A stretch of DNA of 64,000 nucleotides from Forficula auricularia (taxonomy: Eukaryota; Arthropoda; Insecta; Dermaptera; Forficulidae): positions 1 to 64,000 of the forward strand of contig JALMQS010000908.1 of the NCBI GenBank assembly GCA_024734495.1, given 5' to 3'. The notes under the pieces were generated by a model. The model worked only from the letters and a program-made list of their open reading frames with translations, was not told the origin of the DNA and made no database searches. Both the position numbers and the translations under genes were made by a program. Shown piece by piece: positions 1-10,970 of this stretch. How positions within the stretch are numbered: position 1 is the first letter of the stretch; every line of letters starts with the position of its first letter.

Positions 1-336
1 CAATCTGTGTTGGTTCTTTCCAATGAACTTCGACACCGTTTATCCGATTGAGATGAAATTTTGAACACATATTTATCACAGTCTATAGGATGATGATGAT
101 ATAGTTTCATCAATTTAAAATTAATTTCATTTTTCAATTTTATTCAAAGGCCATAAATTTTATTCAAAGCTCTAAAAGGGTCATGAAATAATGAAAAAGG
201 TTAAAATGGTCAGGCCGACAAACAAAGAACCCCTCTTCACAAAGGAAGTTAGCATTTTTTTTTTCATTTTCTTTTTTTAAAGTTTGAAAATATTTATAGA
301 GAGATTACTCATAAAAAAATGACACACGTTATAAAT
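1..336. other. AT-rich stretch, nothing recognised
   Basis: No open reading frame, RNA gene or repeat that I can recognise. Confidence 0.5.
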
Positions 337-1030
337 GTATAGCTATATAGTATACATATAAGTTAAAGGTATAAACAGGGCCGGGCTAAGAGAAAATTTT
401 ACTACAAGCATGAAATATTTTTGCGCCCCCCCCCCAGCAAATTTAGCAACAATCATAATAGAACAATATACATGTATAGGTATATAGTATACATATAAGT
501 TAAAGGTATAAACAGGGCCGGACTAAGAAATTTTTTTACTACAAGCATGAAATATTTTTGCGCCCCCCTCCCAGCAAATTTAGCAACAATCATAATAGAA
601 CAATATACATGTATAGGTATATAGTATACATATAAAAGTTTAAGGTATAAACAGGGCCGGGCTAAGAGAAAATTTTACTACAAGCTGAAATATTTTTGCG
701 CCCCCCCCCCCCATCAAATTTAGCAACAATCATAATAGAACAATATACATGTATAGGTATATAGTATACATATAAGTTTAAGATATAAACAGAACCGGAC
801 TAAGAGAAAATTTTACTACAAGCATGGGATATTTTTGCGCCCCCACCCCCACCCAGCAAATTTAGCAACAATCATAATATAACAATATACATGTATAGGT
901 ATATAGTATACATATAAGTTTAAGGTATAAACAGAGCCGGGCTAAGAGAAAATTTTACTACAAGCATGAAATATTTTTGCGCCCCCCCCCCCAGCAATTT
1001 TAGCAACAATCATAATAGAACAATATACAT
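337..1030. repeat. Minisatellite, five ~138-bp units
   Basis: Five direct copies begin at about 337, 474, 611, 751 and 893, giving periods of 137, 137, 140 and 142 bp. Each holds a palindromic TATAGTATACATATA segment, the string CAGGGCCGG(G/A)CTAAG, and a C homopolymer whose length varies and accounts for most of the period differences. Units differ only by scattered substitutions, so the expansion looks fairly recent. The CAGGGCCGG motif resembles a hAT terminus (compare the MITE at 54157-54408), so the unit may derive from the end of a hAT MITE; that is inference. Confidence 0.93.
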
Positions 1031-1106
1031 TCAAATTTTGTATGTTTATTTTCTTTATAGAATTCAATATCAACTGTTATTGTATTGTTTTGAAAAATAA
1101 ATCTAT

Positions 1107-1128
1107 ATCATCTATCTATCTATCTATC
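1107..1128. repeat. (ATCT)n microsatellite
   Basis: A short run of ATCT units within AT-rich DNA directly downstream of the 138-bp minisatellite. Confidence 0.9.
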
Positions 1129-1330
1129 GTTTTTTATACATTTTGACAAATTTTTGGTGACCAAATGTTCCTTTGGACAAGGTCAATTTTAATAAAAAAA
1201 TATTATATTTGTATCATCTTTTGTTGTTTTTCATTTAAATTTTAAAATTACGGGCCAGTAAAATAGAATCTTCAATTATATCTATTCAAGACTTTATTCT
1301 AGAATAACAGTACTAATAAAACTTCAATAA

Positions 1331-1504
1331 TCAAGCCGCGAGGGGGTCCAGGGGGCGAAGGCCCCTGGCTAGCAAAAGCCCGCCGAAGGCGGGCCTCACA
1401 GCTAGTTGTAATAATAAATGTTAGGATCCCTCTCGGGCCGGAGCTCCTTCCGGCTGGGGGCCTGTGGCATTTTGCCGACTTGCTACCCTATAGTTACGCT
1501 ACTG
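1331..1504 (-). mobile_element. GC-rich hAT-like element end
   Basis: This GC island stands out in AT-rich DNA. It contains strong hairpins, including GCCCGCC-GAA-GGCGGGC at about 1378-1394 and an inverted CCGGAG/CTTCCGG pair near 1439-1454. Read on the minus strand it begins at about 1504 with CAGTAGCGTAACTATAGGG, which is the kind of terminus (CAGTGGCGTAACTA) common in arthropod hAT MITEs. I could not find the partner terminus or a target duplication, so the left border is arbitrary. Confidence 0.5.
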
Positions 1505-1814
1505 ATGATAGGTAATATTCAACTTTTTAAATAAAATGTATAATTTTGAACAAAAATATTAGTAGGAAGCAGTAGTTAGCGCGAAATTAATAACATACTT
1601 AGTAAAACTAATACAATATCTCCTATGTAGGAATAAATACTTTAAGTTCCAAAAGTAATTTTGTATAATTACTAACGTATATTATATTTTTTTTCCAACA
1701 TACTCCCTTAAAAAACATGTCATATCTGGGCCGCGGGCCCTTGTTGCCAGTCCCAGTGCTGTAGTCGTATATTTATATAGGCATATTAAATTTGAATATC
1801 TGAAAAGATTAATT

Positions 1815-1955
1815 AATTTTTTAAATTATTTAATAAATGTGCGGACGAGCGATTCTTTCATTAGAATCTTATCAAGGAAAATTACTAAACAAAAAAGCGG
1901 ATAGAATGATCTCCTTCCTTAGGAGATAAGGCATTGCAAGGAAGCCAAATACAAA
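1815..1955. repeat. Dispersed repeat, inverted partner at 8420-8580
   Basis: The segment around GAGCGATTCTTTCATTAGAAT and GATAGAATGATCTC recurs in inverted orientation near 8420-8580, diverged by substitutions and small indels. No coding potential is visible. The rest of 1505-2183 shows nothing recognisable. Confidence 0.7.
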
Positions 1956-2989
1956 TCAAAGTTATTATAATATTAAATTAAAAAAAGTTTGGTATAATAA
2001 CTGCCCCTTTTACGATTGAATTCCCATCTGAAAATAAAACAATCAATAGAAATCATAGAAATTAATGCTTTAAAATCCTTAGTTTTCTTTTTGAATGACA
2101 TCTCCTAAGGCATTATGTTATTTAATAATATAATTATTTATTTATTTATGTTTATCCTTTGGTTGCTGTAGGTTCATTGCAAGGTTATTAGTAGAGACCG
2201 GATTTTTATGCAGTAAAAACTGCCAAAATATGCCATAAAATATGCAGTTAAAATTGCTGAAATATGCAACTAATATGCAGAATAGGTTGAAATATGCAAA
2301 TATATGCAGTAAAAGATGGCAAAATAAATTTTTTTATGCACTAAAAAATTAAAATTGAAGACAAAAAGACTATATAATTGAAGGAGTGCTATGAAAGAAA
2401 TAAAACCATGTGTCAAATATGTACTTTTATTGCGTAAAACATTGCACAAAATTCTCATTAGGTATATATTTATATATTTTTTTATTTATGTATTGTCACC
2501 GGAAACACAGCCCATTTAGACAGCACATCAGTAAAGTGTTAGTAGTGTTAGTGATGAGCCGAGATTTAGCCGGTCGAAATTTTATATGCTAGCAAGGCTC
2601 GAACCCGGGCCTCCCGCTTGAACATCGTCATAAATCAATCAACATAATAAATATAATAATGTTTCAAAAAATGTGAACGAAAAAATATGGGGGGGGGGGG
2701 TAGTTTTATTTAACAGACACGATTGTATTGTACTCCTTTTATTTATTTATTTTATATTAACAAGCTTTTCATATTGACGTACCTACAAATAATAAGCTAA
2801 TAAAATAATGCAAATATTTGACTGACTCTGATCCGTACACTAATTTACACACACTTCCACACACACACAAACACTCAATGATCAAAATCGGCTATAGTTA
2901 CCGAAGGCATTTAAAAAAAAATAATGTCCCCTTGTTTTATTTCTTCATTTTTTTTCATTCTCCGAAAATTTTCTTTCAAAGAATCTGTA

Positions 2990-3175
2990 TTTTGTCCAAA
3001 AAATCCTTCAAATATGCAATTTTATGTAATATTCTTCAAATATGCAATTTGATGTAATATTCTTCAAATATGCAATTTGATGTAATATTCTTCAAATATG
3101 CAATTTGATGTAATATTCTTCAAATATGCAATTTGATGTAATATTCTTCAAATATGCAAAAATATGCAGTATAAA
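2990..3175. repeat. ~29-bp tandem repeat with ATATGCA
   Basis: Five to six near-identical units of about 29 bp, each carrying TTCAAATATGCAATT followed by a TGTAATATTC segment, lie inside the TIR element. Together with ATATGCA copies near the left terminus, these could be repeated transposase-binding sites; that is inference. Confidence 0.88.
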
Positions 3176-3216
3176 ATTTAGCCCACAGTATCCTAGATGG
3201 ATGATTCGGATAAATA

Positions 3217-4530
3217 ACACAGGTCTGCGAAAAAAATTTTTTGTCAGCTGCATGAGATATTTTTATTGAATTATATGTTTTAAAGTGCGCTGATTTCAAA
3301 AGTGATGGCCATTTTTTTCTATCACATAAGGATTTTTTGCAAATTCAAACACAAAAAATTGGTTAAAGCACTCCTTTATTCAAAATTTTCAAACAATAAA
3401 TATTTTTTTTTAAGCAAACGAAACATTATTTTGATACATATACTTATTCATGTTCTTTATGAAACCTCTTCTTCTTTTTCTTGATACTTTGACGAGTCCT
3501 TTTTTGATTTCCATCTTCAGTTTCTCGCTTAAGCAGCCAACAGTAGTCAGCAAGCATAGTGACATCCCATCGCCCTTGGTACCTTCTCTCGATATCACGG
3601 ACATCCTGATGAAATCGCTCCCCCTGCTCTTCACTGTAAGCTCCCAGGTTTTCAGGAAAATAGTCTATGTGAGAGTGTAAAAAATGGACCTTCCAGCTCA
3701 TCTTGCAGCCTTGAGCTTCGTATGCTGCTAGCATCCGTTGCATAATGGTTTTATAGTTAGGATCCTTAGTATTTCCCAAAAACTGTCGCACTACGTCCTT
3801 GAACGATACCCAAGCTTCTTTTCCTTCTCATTCATAGTTTCCACAAATGAAGGGCCCGTTCTTATGTCGGGGCCGGTGAAAACTCCCTCTTTCAACTTTT
3901 GCTTCTGACAGCTTCGGGAATTTTGTACATATATATTTGAAACAGTCTCCATCCTTTTTGTAGCGATTTTACAAATTGTTTCATCAACCCCAATTTGATA
4001 TGGAGAGGGGGCAACAAAACCTTTTGTGGTGGTACCAAGGTAGTGTTTATAACATTTTTCTCTCCAGGTTTTAAAGTTTCTCGGGATGGCCAATCACTTT
4101 TTTTCCAGTGCTGTTCTCTGGCTCTACTACCCCACAAGCATAAGAAGCATGGGTATTTGGTATAGCCTACCTGCTGACCCAAAAGCATTGTCAGTATTTT
4201 GAAGTCCCCACAAATCATCCATTGATGGTCTTGATACTTGATTTTTTCCAGGATAATGGCCAAATCGTTATAATCTTCTTTCATATGCACAGAATGTCCA
4301 ATCGGAATCGAGGCAAATTTATTTCCATTGTGCAATAATACTGCTTTAAGGCTAGTCTTAGATGAGTCAATGAATAGGCGCCATTATTACCAATGAACAT
4401 AGATACTGCAATATACATAAAAACTTATGTGATATAATAATTTGAATATTTTTTCTGTTTTTGGGAGGTCAAAATCTGTAAGAAAATGTAAAAAAATCCT
4501 ATGCACTTTTTGGTCGCAGACCTGTGTAAT
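3217..4530 (-). mobile_element. Inner TIR segment around the transposon gene
   Basis: ACACAGGTCTGCGA at 3217-3230 and its exact reverse complement at 4517-4530 bracket the decayed gene at 3444-4387. No convincing target duplication flanks them. They could mark an independent element nested in the larger 2192-4591 element, or be subterminal repeats of it. Confidence 0.6.
3444..4387 (-). pseudogene. Decayed transposon gene of an unnamed family
   Basis: I recognise this as a protein family found in many arthropod and cnidarian genomes, usually annotated uncharacterised; I know no published name. Reading from 4387 down, conserved blocks appear in order: RLFIDSSKTSLKAVLLHNGN, IPIGHSVHMKEDY, WMICGDFK, a CFLC pair followed by LWGSR, KVLLPPLHIKLGLMKQFVK, HFLHSHIDYFPENLG, and SEEQGERFHQD...RYQGRWD. 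Shifts near 3890 and 3795 break the frame, and the N-terminal half of the family protein is absent. The acidic residues in ICGDFK and the EEQGERFHQD block, plus the CxxC pair, could belong to a DDE-type transposase fold, but that is inference. It lies inside paired inverted repeats, which supports a transposon origin. Confidence 0.75.
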
Positions 4531-4608
4531 TGATCCTGGGTCGTATGTGGCGGCAAACAAAATATGCAATTGCATAGAAATCCGGTCTCTAGTTATTAGA
4601 TACTAGAT

Positions 4609-5190
4609 CAGAGGTGGCCAACACCAGGCCCGCGGGCCGCATGCGGGTGTTGCGTGTCATGTTTCAGCTCTCGGAGCTGGGTCAAATGATCATAAATGTT
4701 AACTTTATTGTACATACTTCCAAAAGAGTATTACATCATGAGTCTTTCGTATCATATATTTTTAAATTATAGCTAATAAAAATTTGAAATTTCTACCATT
4801 TTTTGAAAAATTCTTTGGTTTGAGATATTTTAAATATCCCGTTAATACTCGTCTAGAATGGAAAGATCAATTAATTAATAAGATGTATGATCATATTTTT
4901 TCATTTCAAATGAAATTTGGCCTTTGGGAACAACAGTTGAGGACAAAAAACTTTACTCATTTTCCCACATTGTCATTGCAATCAAACCTCCCACAGGAAG
5001 CGGCTGATAAATACGCTACTTTGATATTTGACTTAAACCTTGAATTTGGAAATCGATTTCTGGATTTTTAAAAAACATCATGTCTTTTTTTGAGTATTCG
5101 CAACAACATTCGCGGTAGACATGAATTTAAACATTGTGAAATTTGTTTTAATCCACAGTTAAAGGAGAAATTGATTGTTAGTTAGGTCTC
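4609..5190 (+). pseudogene. hAT transposase remnant with left terminus
   Basis: The segment opens at 4609 with CAGAGGTGGCCAACACCAGG followed by a GCCCGCGGGCCGCATGCGG palindrome, a classic hAT end. An open frame at 4784-5071 contains LWEQQLRTKNFTHFPTLSLQ and DLNLEFGNRFLDF, blocks characteristic of the transposase class related to vertebrate GTF2IRD2/ZBED-type hATs. Similarity continues past the stop in another frame (VDMNLNIVKF, LKEKLI) to about 5180, so at least one shift has occurred. The zinc finger, the catalytic core and the C-terminal dimerisation domain are missing, and I found no right terminus. Confidence 0.75.
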
Positions 5191-5259
5191 TTTTGAAGTT
5201 TGGTGGGTAAACAAAAAAGCTCTCTTGCGAATTTGAAGCTTTTTGATAGGTTTTTATTA

Positions 5260-6163
5260 GTTATTTTTCTGTCTCTTTTGGGGAAGGGGGTTTGTTATCT
5301 CTTCTTTCCATTTAGAGATAGGAAAAGCAAGGGTTGGTTTTGAAATTAGGCTGGAATAAGGAAATCTCTGCGTTACTAAGGTAAATATTTTGTTTATTCT
5401 TAAAATATTTTTTCTTTTTTTAGATAATATGGTTAAAAGGGATAGTCAATCCAGGGTTGGGACTAGAAGTATAGGTATTAAAACCAGTGGTGGTATTTTT
5501 CTTATGAGAATGATTCAGATGGTTATATAGATTATAAGGATATAGGGAAGAATGGTATTAATTTAAATAGGTCTGGTTCTTACAAGTTAGTTAATTCAGA
5601 TATTAATATGTAGGTTTGCATTCATTTGTAGGATCTGGCATTGATTTGTGGAAGTCTGTCTATTTATTACTACTTGGGATTATAGTATTCTGCCTCCTAT
5701 GATTAAATCAATTGTAAATTTTGTCAAGTCCTAAAGTCCTAGAGTTGTGCAAAATTATATTTAGTTCTCACAAGCAGAGATTAGGTGAGGTAGAGAGAGG
5801 TCATACCATCCTTGTTAAGGTTTTGACCAGGTTTCCTTAACAACTTATGGCAAATGCCGGGATGGCTAATGCGTCGCTTGCTCCTGGTATCGGGTTTTTG
5901 AGCGGACTTTTTTTAATTACTTTTTGTCTTTTGATGGAAATCTATGGTCATGTTATTTGTTAATGAGAATACATTTCTATTTTTTTTTCTTTTTTTTTTA
6001 CTTGTTTATTATTTGTTAAATTGTTGTAATTAATTTGTATTGATGTTTGTTAATGTATTGTAGCTAGATTGTATTGATGTTTGGAGGACCTAGCCATCGA
6101 GGACTTGTGCCTCTAAGCAGGTCGAGGAATAAAGATTTATTTATTTATTTATTTATTTAATTC
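5260..6163 (+). mobile_element. LINE 3' end, inverted partner at 7095-7565
   Basis: The 3' portion of a non-LTR retrotransposon ends in AATAAAGA and a (TTTA)n run at 6130-6163. The last ~400 bp recur in inverted orientation at 7095-7565, sharing the block TGCCTCTAAGCAGGTCGAGG next to the tail. I see no intact frame. The upstream border is approximate because homology to the second copy stops near 5690. Confidence 0.75.
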
Positions 6164-6165
6164 CA

Positions 6166-6700
6166 TCAAAATGGTTTGGAAGAGTTCTATAAAATCTATA
6201 GGATAAATACAAGGATAAATATCCTGAGTTTTACAAACATGCTCTGTCGATGGTTTCACTATTCGGAAACACTTATGCGGCATGATTCAAATCCTATTCA
6301 TATCCCGAGTCACCAGTCCGAGGTGGTGAATAGGTCATTCACTGTCACTGCTGCCCGATTGTGGAATTCATTACCTTCATTCACCCGTTCATCTTCATCA
6401 TCACTTATCTTCAATCGTGGTCTCTTGGCATGTATTCGCGGGGGCGGGTTTCGGGAGTGAGCGTCTCTTTTTTGGCGTCTCTCTTTTATGGTGTATCTTT
6501 TCCCTCCTGCTGGCTCTCTCACCTTCCTTTCGCTTGAGCTTTCTTTCTTTCTTTTTCGCACACACTTGTTTTTATTTTTCTCCTCTTTGTTTTATGTCAA
6601 TTATTTTTTTTACTGCTCATATGAGGCAAACTGCCTTAGAGCATTGTGTAAAGTTAAATTGTAAGAATTATGAATGAATAAATAAATAAATAAATAAGCC
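6166..6700 (+). pseudogene. LINE reverse-transcriptase tail and 3' UTR
   Basis: The frame at 6176-6459 carries HDSNPIHIPSHQSE followed by RSFTVTAARLWNSLPSF, the signature at the end of Jockey/R1/CR1-like LINE ORF2 proteins, downstream of the reverse transcriptase. A T/C-rich 3' UTR follows and the copy ends in an (AATA)n tail at about 6674-6697. It is strongly 5'-truncated and is a different family from the adjacent tail at 5260-6163. Confidence 0.82.
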
Positions 6701-7094
6701 CAGAATTGACACAGGACTGTCAAAGATAATGGGAGAGTATTAAGGGGGCCGAATTCTTATAGAAATAAGTCTAGTAGATAAGAGGAAGAGTTTATTAGTT
6801 TATTATTATTATTATATATATATATAAGTTTATTATTAAAGCGACTCTGACTGGTGGGCATACGGAGCCTTGGAAAAAGTTTCAACTTTTATTTTTAATT
6901 TTTGTTTGGTTTTCACGACTGAATAAAATATACAGAAAGACATGTAGGTATGTTTTTGACATATTTAAGTAAGCCTTTGATTGAAGTAATTCAGCGCCGC
7001 GCCTGAAATTTGAAGGATATGCATTCAAATAGAACGGCCTGCATTGCGGGTTGCGTTGACAGGCGCTGAAGATCGGGCTAGTATGGTTCCTAAC

Positions 7095-7565
7095 CTTTTC
7101 TATAAATAAATAAATCTTTATTCCTCGACCTGCTTAGAGGCACAAGTCCTCGGTGGCTAAGTCCTCCAAACATCAATACAATCTAGCTACAATACATTAA
7201 TAAACATCAATACAAATTAATTACAACAATTTAACAAATAATAAACAAGTAAAAAAAAAAAAAAAAAAAAAAATAGAAATGTATGCTCATTAACAAATAA
7301 CATGACCATAGATTTCATCAAAAGACAAAAAGTAATTTAAAAATTCCGCGCAAAAACCCGATACCAGGAGCAAGCGACGCATTAGCCATCCCGGCATTTG
7401 CCATAAGTTGTTAAGGAAACCTGGTCAAAACCTTAACAAGGATGGTATGACCTTTCTCTACCTCACCTAATCTCTGCTTGTGAGAACTAAATAAAATTTT
7501 TGCACAACTCTAGGACATTAGGACTTGACAAAATTTATAATTGATTTAATCATAGGGGGCAGAGG
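7095..7565 (-). mobile_element. LINE 3' end, partner of 5260-6163
   Basis: On the minus strand this matches the 3' end at 5690-6163, including the AATAAAGATTTATTTATTT tail. The two copies face each other tail to tail across 0.9 kb, with the other LINE fragment between them. Confidence 0.85.
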
Positions 7566-9174
7566 ACTATTTCAGTTTCATTACCCTTGTGAGCCATGTA
7601 TCTTTACCCCTTGATGAAAAAATATATTATGAGAAAATAAAACTTAAAATTTAATAGGATTATTGATTCTTTTTACCATTTTTCTACTAAAAATCCTCAA
7701 TGTTCTTTTAGGTTGGATTTGTAGAAATTTGATGGTATGATTACTAATTAAATTTAAAATTAGCTAATCCTATGTCAATAAAAACAAATATACTTTTGAG
7801 AATGAGAAAACTTTTCCTTTTCTTATACAAATTAGTTTTATAATGTAAAGGTGAATATTAAATGAAAATCAAGTTAAATTAATTCATTGTGATTTCAAAT
7901 AAAGTTACGTTCATATAAGCTTTGTCAAAGTTTAAAAAGTCCGATCAGATTATTTACTTCTGCGTATGTAAACAACAGTGATATCTAACTGGTAGATATC
8001 TATTAAATAAGCTTACCATAGGACTCAGTTTGATAAGGACTGTCCCGGTTTGAAGGTATAGTTCAAGTGTTTAGGTCAGTTTGTCAAAAAATTATTTATT
8101 ATTATTTATTTATTTAAGTGGTACATCGGCAAAGTTAATTGTGAGCTATATTTTAGTGAATTTCTTGACCCGATTAAAAATACAAAGAAATAGAAGAAAA
8201 AGTCAACACTTTTTCGAGACTCGCTACGCTTGCTAGATAATTTCTAGTAAATTAGTTAGATAATTTCAGTAATTTCTTTTGTACATTTATGTCTGAATAA
8301 GTCCAATTGAATATTCTCTCTCTCTATCTATAACAACTACCTATCATTTTAGTCCGAGTGCAAAAGGCCATTCCTAGAATAATAGAAATTAAAAAATTAA
8401 TCTCTAATAGTCTGAAATAGGTTTGACCTTGTATTTGGTACAAGTTTGTACTTGTATTTGCCATCCTTGCAATACACCTTAGTTCTAAAGAAAGAGAGAT
8501 CATTCTATCGGCGCTCTTTCTAGTTATTTGCATCGTTCAAATTCTAATGAAAGAATCGCTCACTCGCATATTAAATAATAAAAAAGTGACAACTTTTTCA
8601 AAACTCGGTACACTAGAACTGCCCTAGTAATTAATCATTATTAATAAACTTAAATATAAATTGTTCATTTATGGCTATACTATAACATCCTCTTAAAATC
8701 TCCATAGAATAATTCAAAATATATTTTCTGTCTTTTGAAATAGATATTCCATAATCTAATTAGTACTATATAGTATTGATACAAACGAACTTTTTTACTT
8801 TTCTTTCTTGGGCTATCGCTGGTATCGGAATTCTGGCACACAGAGAGAAAAAAATTCATAGTTGAAACATTTTTTTCTTCGCGTTTAAGACATTTTAAAG
8901 CACAATGAGCAAATATTTATCTTTATGCATGATTTACTAGGGCCGCCTGGGAGGAGAGTAATATTTAACCTGAGTTCATGCTAGTGATATATATATTAAT
9001 ACTTTAGCTCAATTAAGAGAAATTAAAAATCATTACTACTTAATTGTTTTTCTTTGTTAGCCACTTCATCTAAAAAAACTAATTTTTTGAATCATAAACA
9101 CTTTGCTGAATATAAATCTCTCTTTGTAAAATCATAGAAGTTGCTCATTTTTTTATTTCGAACAAACTCTCGAA
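7566..9174. other. AT-rich stretch, one dispersed repeat
   Basis: Apart from the inverted partner of 1815-1955 at about 8420-8580, I see no gene, tRNA or structured repeat in this 1.6 kb. Confidence 0.5.
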
Positions 9175-9686
9175 ATTGAGTTGTTTACCAAAAAAGAATT
9201 TAGTCTTTTTGATTTTAAGTCGATTCTTCCACGTTTTCAGTAGAGGTTGCCATTAATAGTCAAAACATCAAAAATGGAATGCAATAAGGTTATTCCTCTA
9301 GTATTAGATAAGAATCGATCGTTATTTTTGATTTTAAGCCGTTTCCTCCATGTCTTCAGCAATGGTTACCAATAATAATCGAAGCGTCAAAAATCTAATG
9401 TAAAATTGTTATTCCTCGAGTATTATATGAGAATCGATGGCTATTTTTGATTTTAAGTCGATTCCTCCATGTCTACAGCAATGGTTACTAATAATAACCG
9501 AAATGTCAAAAATCCAATATAGAATGGTTATTCCTCAAATACTAGATGAGAATCAATCGCTATTTTTGATTTTATGTCGATTCCTCTATGTCTTCAGCAA
9601 TGGTTACCAATAAAAACCGAAACGTCAAAAATTCAATATAGAATAGTTATTCCTCAAGTACTAGATGAGAATCAATCGCTATTTTT
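9175..9686 (+). repeat. 119-bp minisatellite block 1
   Basis: The motif GATTTTAAGTCGATTC starts at about 9211, 9330, 9449, 9568 and 9687, an exact 119-bp period over four units. Each unit also holds CAATGGTTACCAATAATAA and a TTATTCCTC segment. The same unit recurs inverted at 13739-14120 and direct at 14150-14395. Confidence 0.95.
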
Positions 9687-9985
9687 GGTTTTAAGTCGAT
9701 TCCTCTATAAAGGTAACGGATAAGAAAAAGAACGCAGTTGCTATGGTTACTTATAAACTTTCCTCCCAACTTTTTAGCATTTCTCAGAGAAAAGCCTATC
9801 CACTCTTACTTAGTTAGGTTAAATAAGTCCTATATTAAACAGATAAAATGAATAAATTTTAAAGAATTTAAAAATCTTACTTTAGAGTAAAGTATTTTAA
9901 AATATAATTTTACTAAAAACTTTATTTAACCTTTTTTGTCGTCCCCAAGGTACTTAATTAAGATATTGAATTTCATCGTCTGTTA
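9687..9985 (+). repeat. ~300-bp duplicated segment, copy 1
   Basis: This unique-looking segment downstream of the 119-bp array (AGGTAACGGATAAG, AAGCCTATCCACTC, TTTAACCTTTTTTGTCG) recurs at about 11513-11810 in direct orientation with few differences. In both places it follows a partial 119-bp unit, so it is probably the 3' flank of the same element. Confidence 0.9.
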
Positions 9986-9989
9986 GTTA

Positions 9990-10328
9990 GTCAGTGCGTT
10001 ACAAAATTTTTGTGGACGAGCTAGCTCTCAAAAACTAGTGTGAATATCGAAACCAAATTTCACACGTAGTTTTGATCCATTGAGATTAAGAGCTGATTAG
10101 ATTTTGGTGCATATCCACCCAAAATTAAGGGGGGCGGAGAGGGTCAAAAATGAAAATCTAGGCCCTTGTACCAAACTCAACCAAATTTTGTATACATAAT
10201 CAGTGGGCCCCCAGGAGTCTAAAAATGCAAAAACTAATCCCCGTCCCCTACATGATTATAAATAATTTTATTAAATATTAAATATAAGTGAGGGTCAAGT
10301 GGATGGCCACATCAGATCACGTCAGGAT
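9990..10328 (-). mobile_element. Repeat family X, truncated copy
   Basis: The copy is minus strand relative to the other family X copies and contains one internal minisatellite unit (CAACCAAATTTTGTATACATA). The terminal TTTACCATACAGGG side is missing: the copy is fused at about 9986 to the 300-bp duplicated segment. The other end (CCACATCAGATCACGTCAG) is present. Confidence 0.85.
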
Positions 10329-10804
10329 ATTTATTTAAACTTTTAATAGATTGTATACATGTAGAATTATTTTTAAACAATATCACAATGAATAAAATTC
10401 TTAAGTAGGCACTAAAAATATACAAAAAGAAAATTTTTCATTTTTTTTTTGGTCTTTTTTTATCACAAAATTTTTAAAAATTTCAAGTTCTAGTAATATT
10501 AGCGCTCCTCGTCTGAATCCCAGCCGCCAGCCTCCTAACCTTACTTCTAATAGGCGTACAACCTGCATATGGCACCGGACTCGCTTTCCCAGCACGTCCC
10601 AGACATAGATATAAGATATATAGGTACATACTAAAGATAAGGAGTAAATAAATATTATATTTAATTGCAACGAAATTTTCTCTGGAGAGAGACGGACTGG
10701 TAGAAATTTTAATTGAAAGTAATGGAAGGCAGCCCAGAGGTAGTGAGGAAAGAAAAAATTAACACATATAAAATAAGGTGTAATTTATTGGAATCCTTCC
10801 TCTT

Positions 10805-10861
10805 TCCTTTCAAACCGACGTTTCGGAGGATTTTTCCTCCTTCTTCAGGGTTTCAAGGGGT
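10805..10861 (-). ncRNA. Hammerhead-like ribozyme motif
   Basis: Minus strand: core CTGAAGA (complement of 10842-10848), one extra A, stem II GGAGG/CCTCC, then GAAAC-GTC ending at 10817, where cleavage would be predicted. Stem I pairs the bases before CTGAAGA with those after GTC over about 11 bp, with a central G-G mismatch and one A-C mismatch. Stem III is the palindrome ACGT with no loop. It is the inverted partner of the motif at 10971-11029. Confidence 0.7.
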
Positions 10862-10970
10862 CAATGAATGAAACAAATAAAATGTTTCCTTCTTCTCTCC
10901 ACAGTAGTGTTCAAAAACTTTCTTCATTTGTAACAAAAGGCATAGAAATTTCATTAGAAATCATTCATTG

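Larger units (their letters stand above)
2184..4599 (-). mobile_element. TIR DNA transposon with 8-bp TSD
   Basis: The element proper is 2192-4591 (2400 bp). Left terminus TAGAGACCGGATTTTTATG and right terminus (reverse complement) TAGAGACCGGATTTCTATG match at 20 of 21 positions, counting two further bases. The flanks 2184-2191 and 4592-4599 are both GTTATTAG, a perfect 8-bp target duplication. An 8-bp TSD with a TAGAG/CAGAG start is typical of hAT elements. Subterminal ATATGCA motifs are abundant (2205-2330, 2990-3175). The only coding trace is a decayed minus-strand gene at 3444-4387. A second, inner inverted repeat (3217-3230 and 4517-4530) suggests either a nested element or subterminal transposase sites. 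Confidence 0.88.

Noticed and set aside
337..1030. CRISPR-like regular repeats
   Set aside because: Units are 138-bp direct tandem copies without unique spacers, in a eukaryotic genome; this is a minisatellite.
1331..1504. Bacterial contamination as the source of the GC-rich patch
   Set aside because: It grades into AT-rich host DNA on both sides and one edge looks like a hAT terminus.
2585..2615. Minus-strand GGGTTCGAGCC, a possible pol III box B
   Set aside because: No box A at the right spacing, no tail or TSD; not enough for a SINE or tRNA call.
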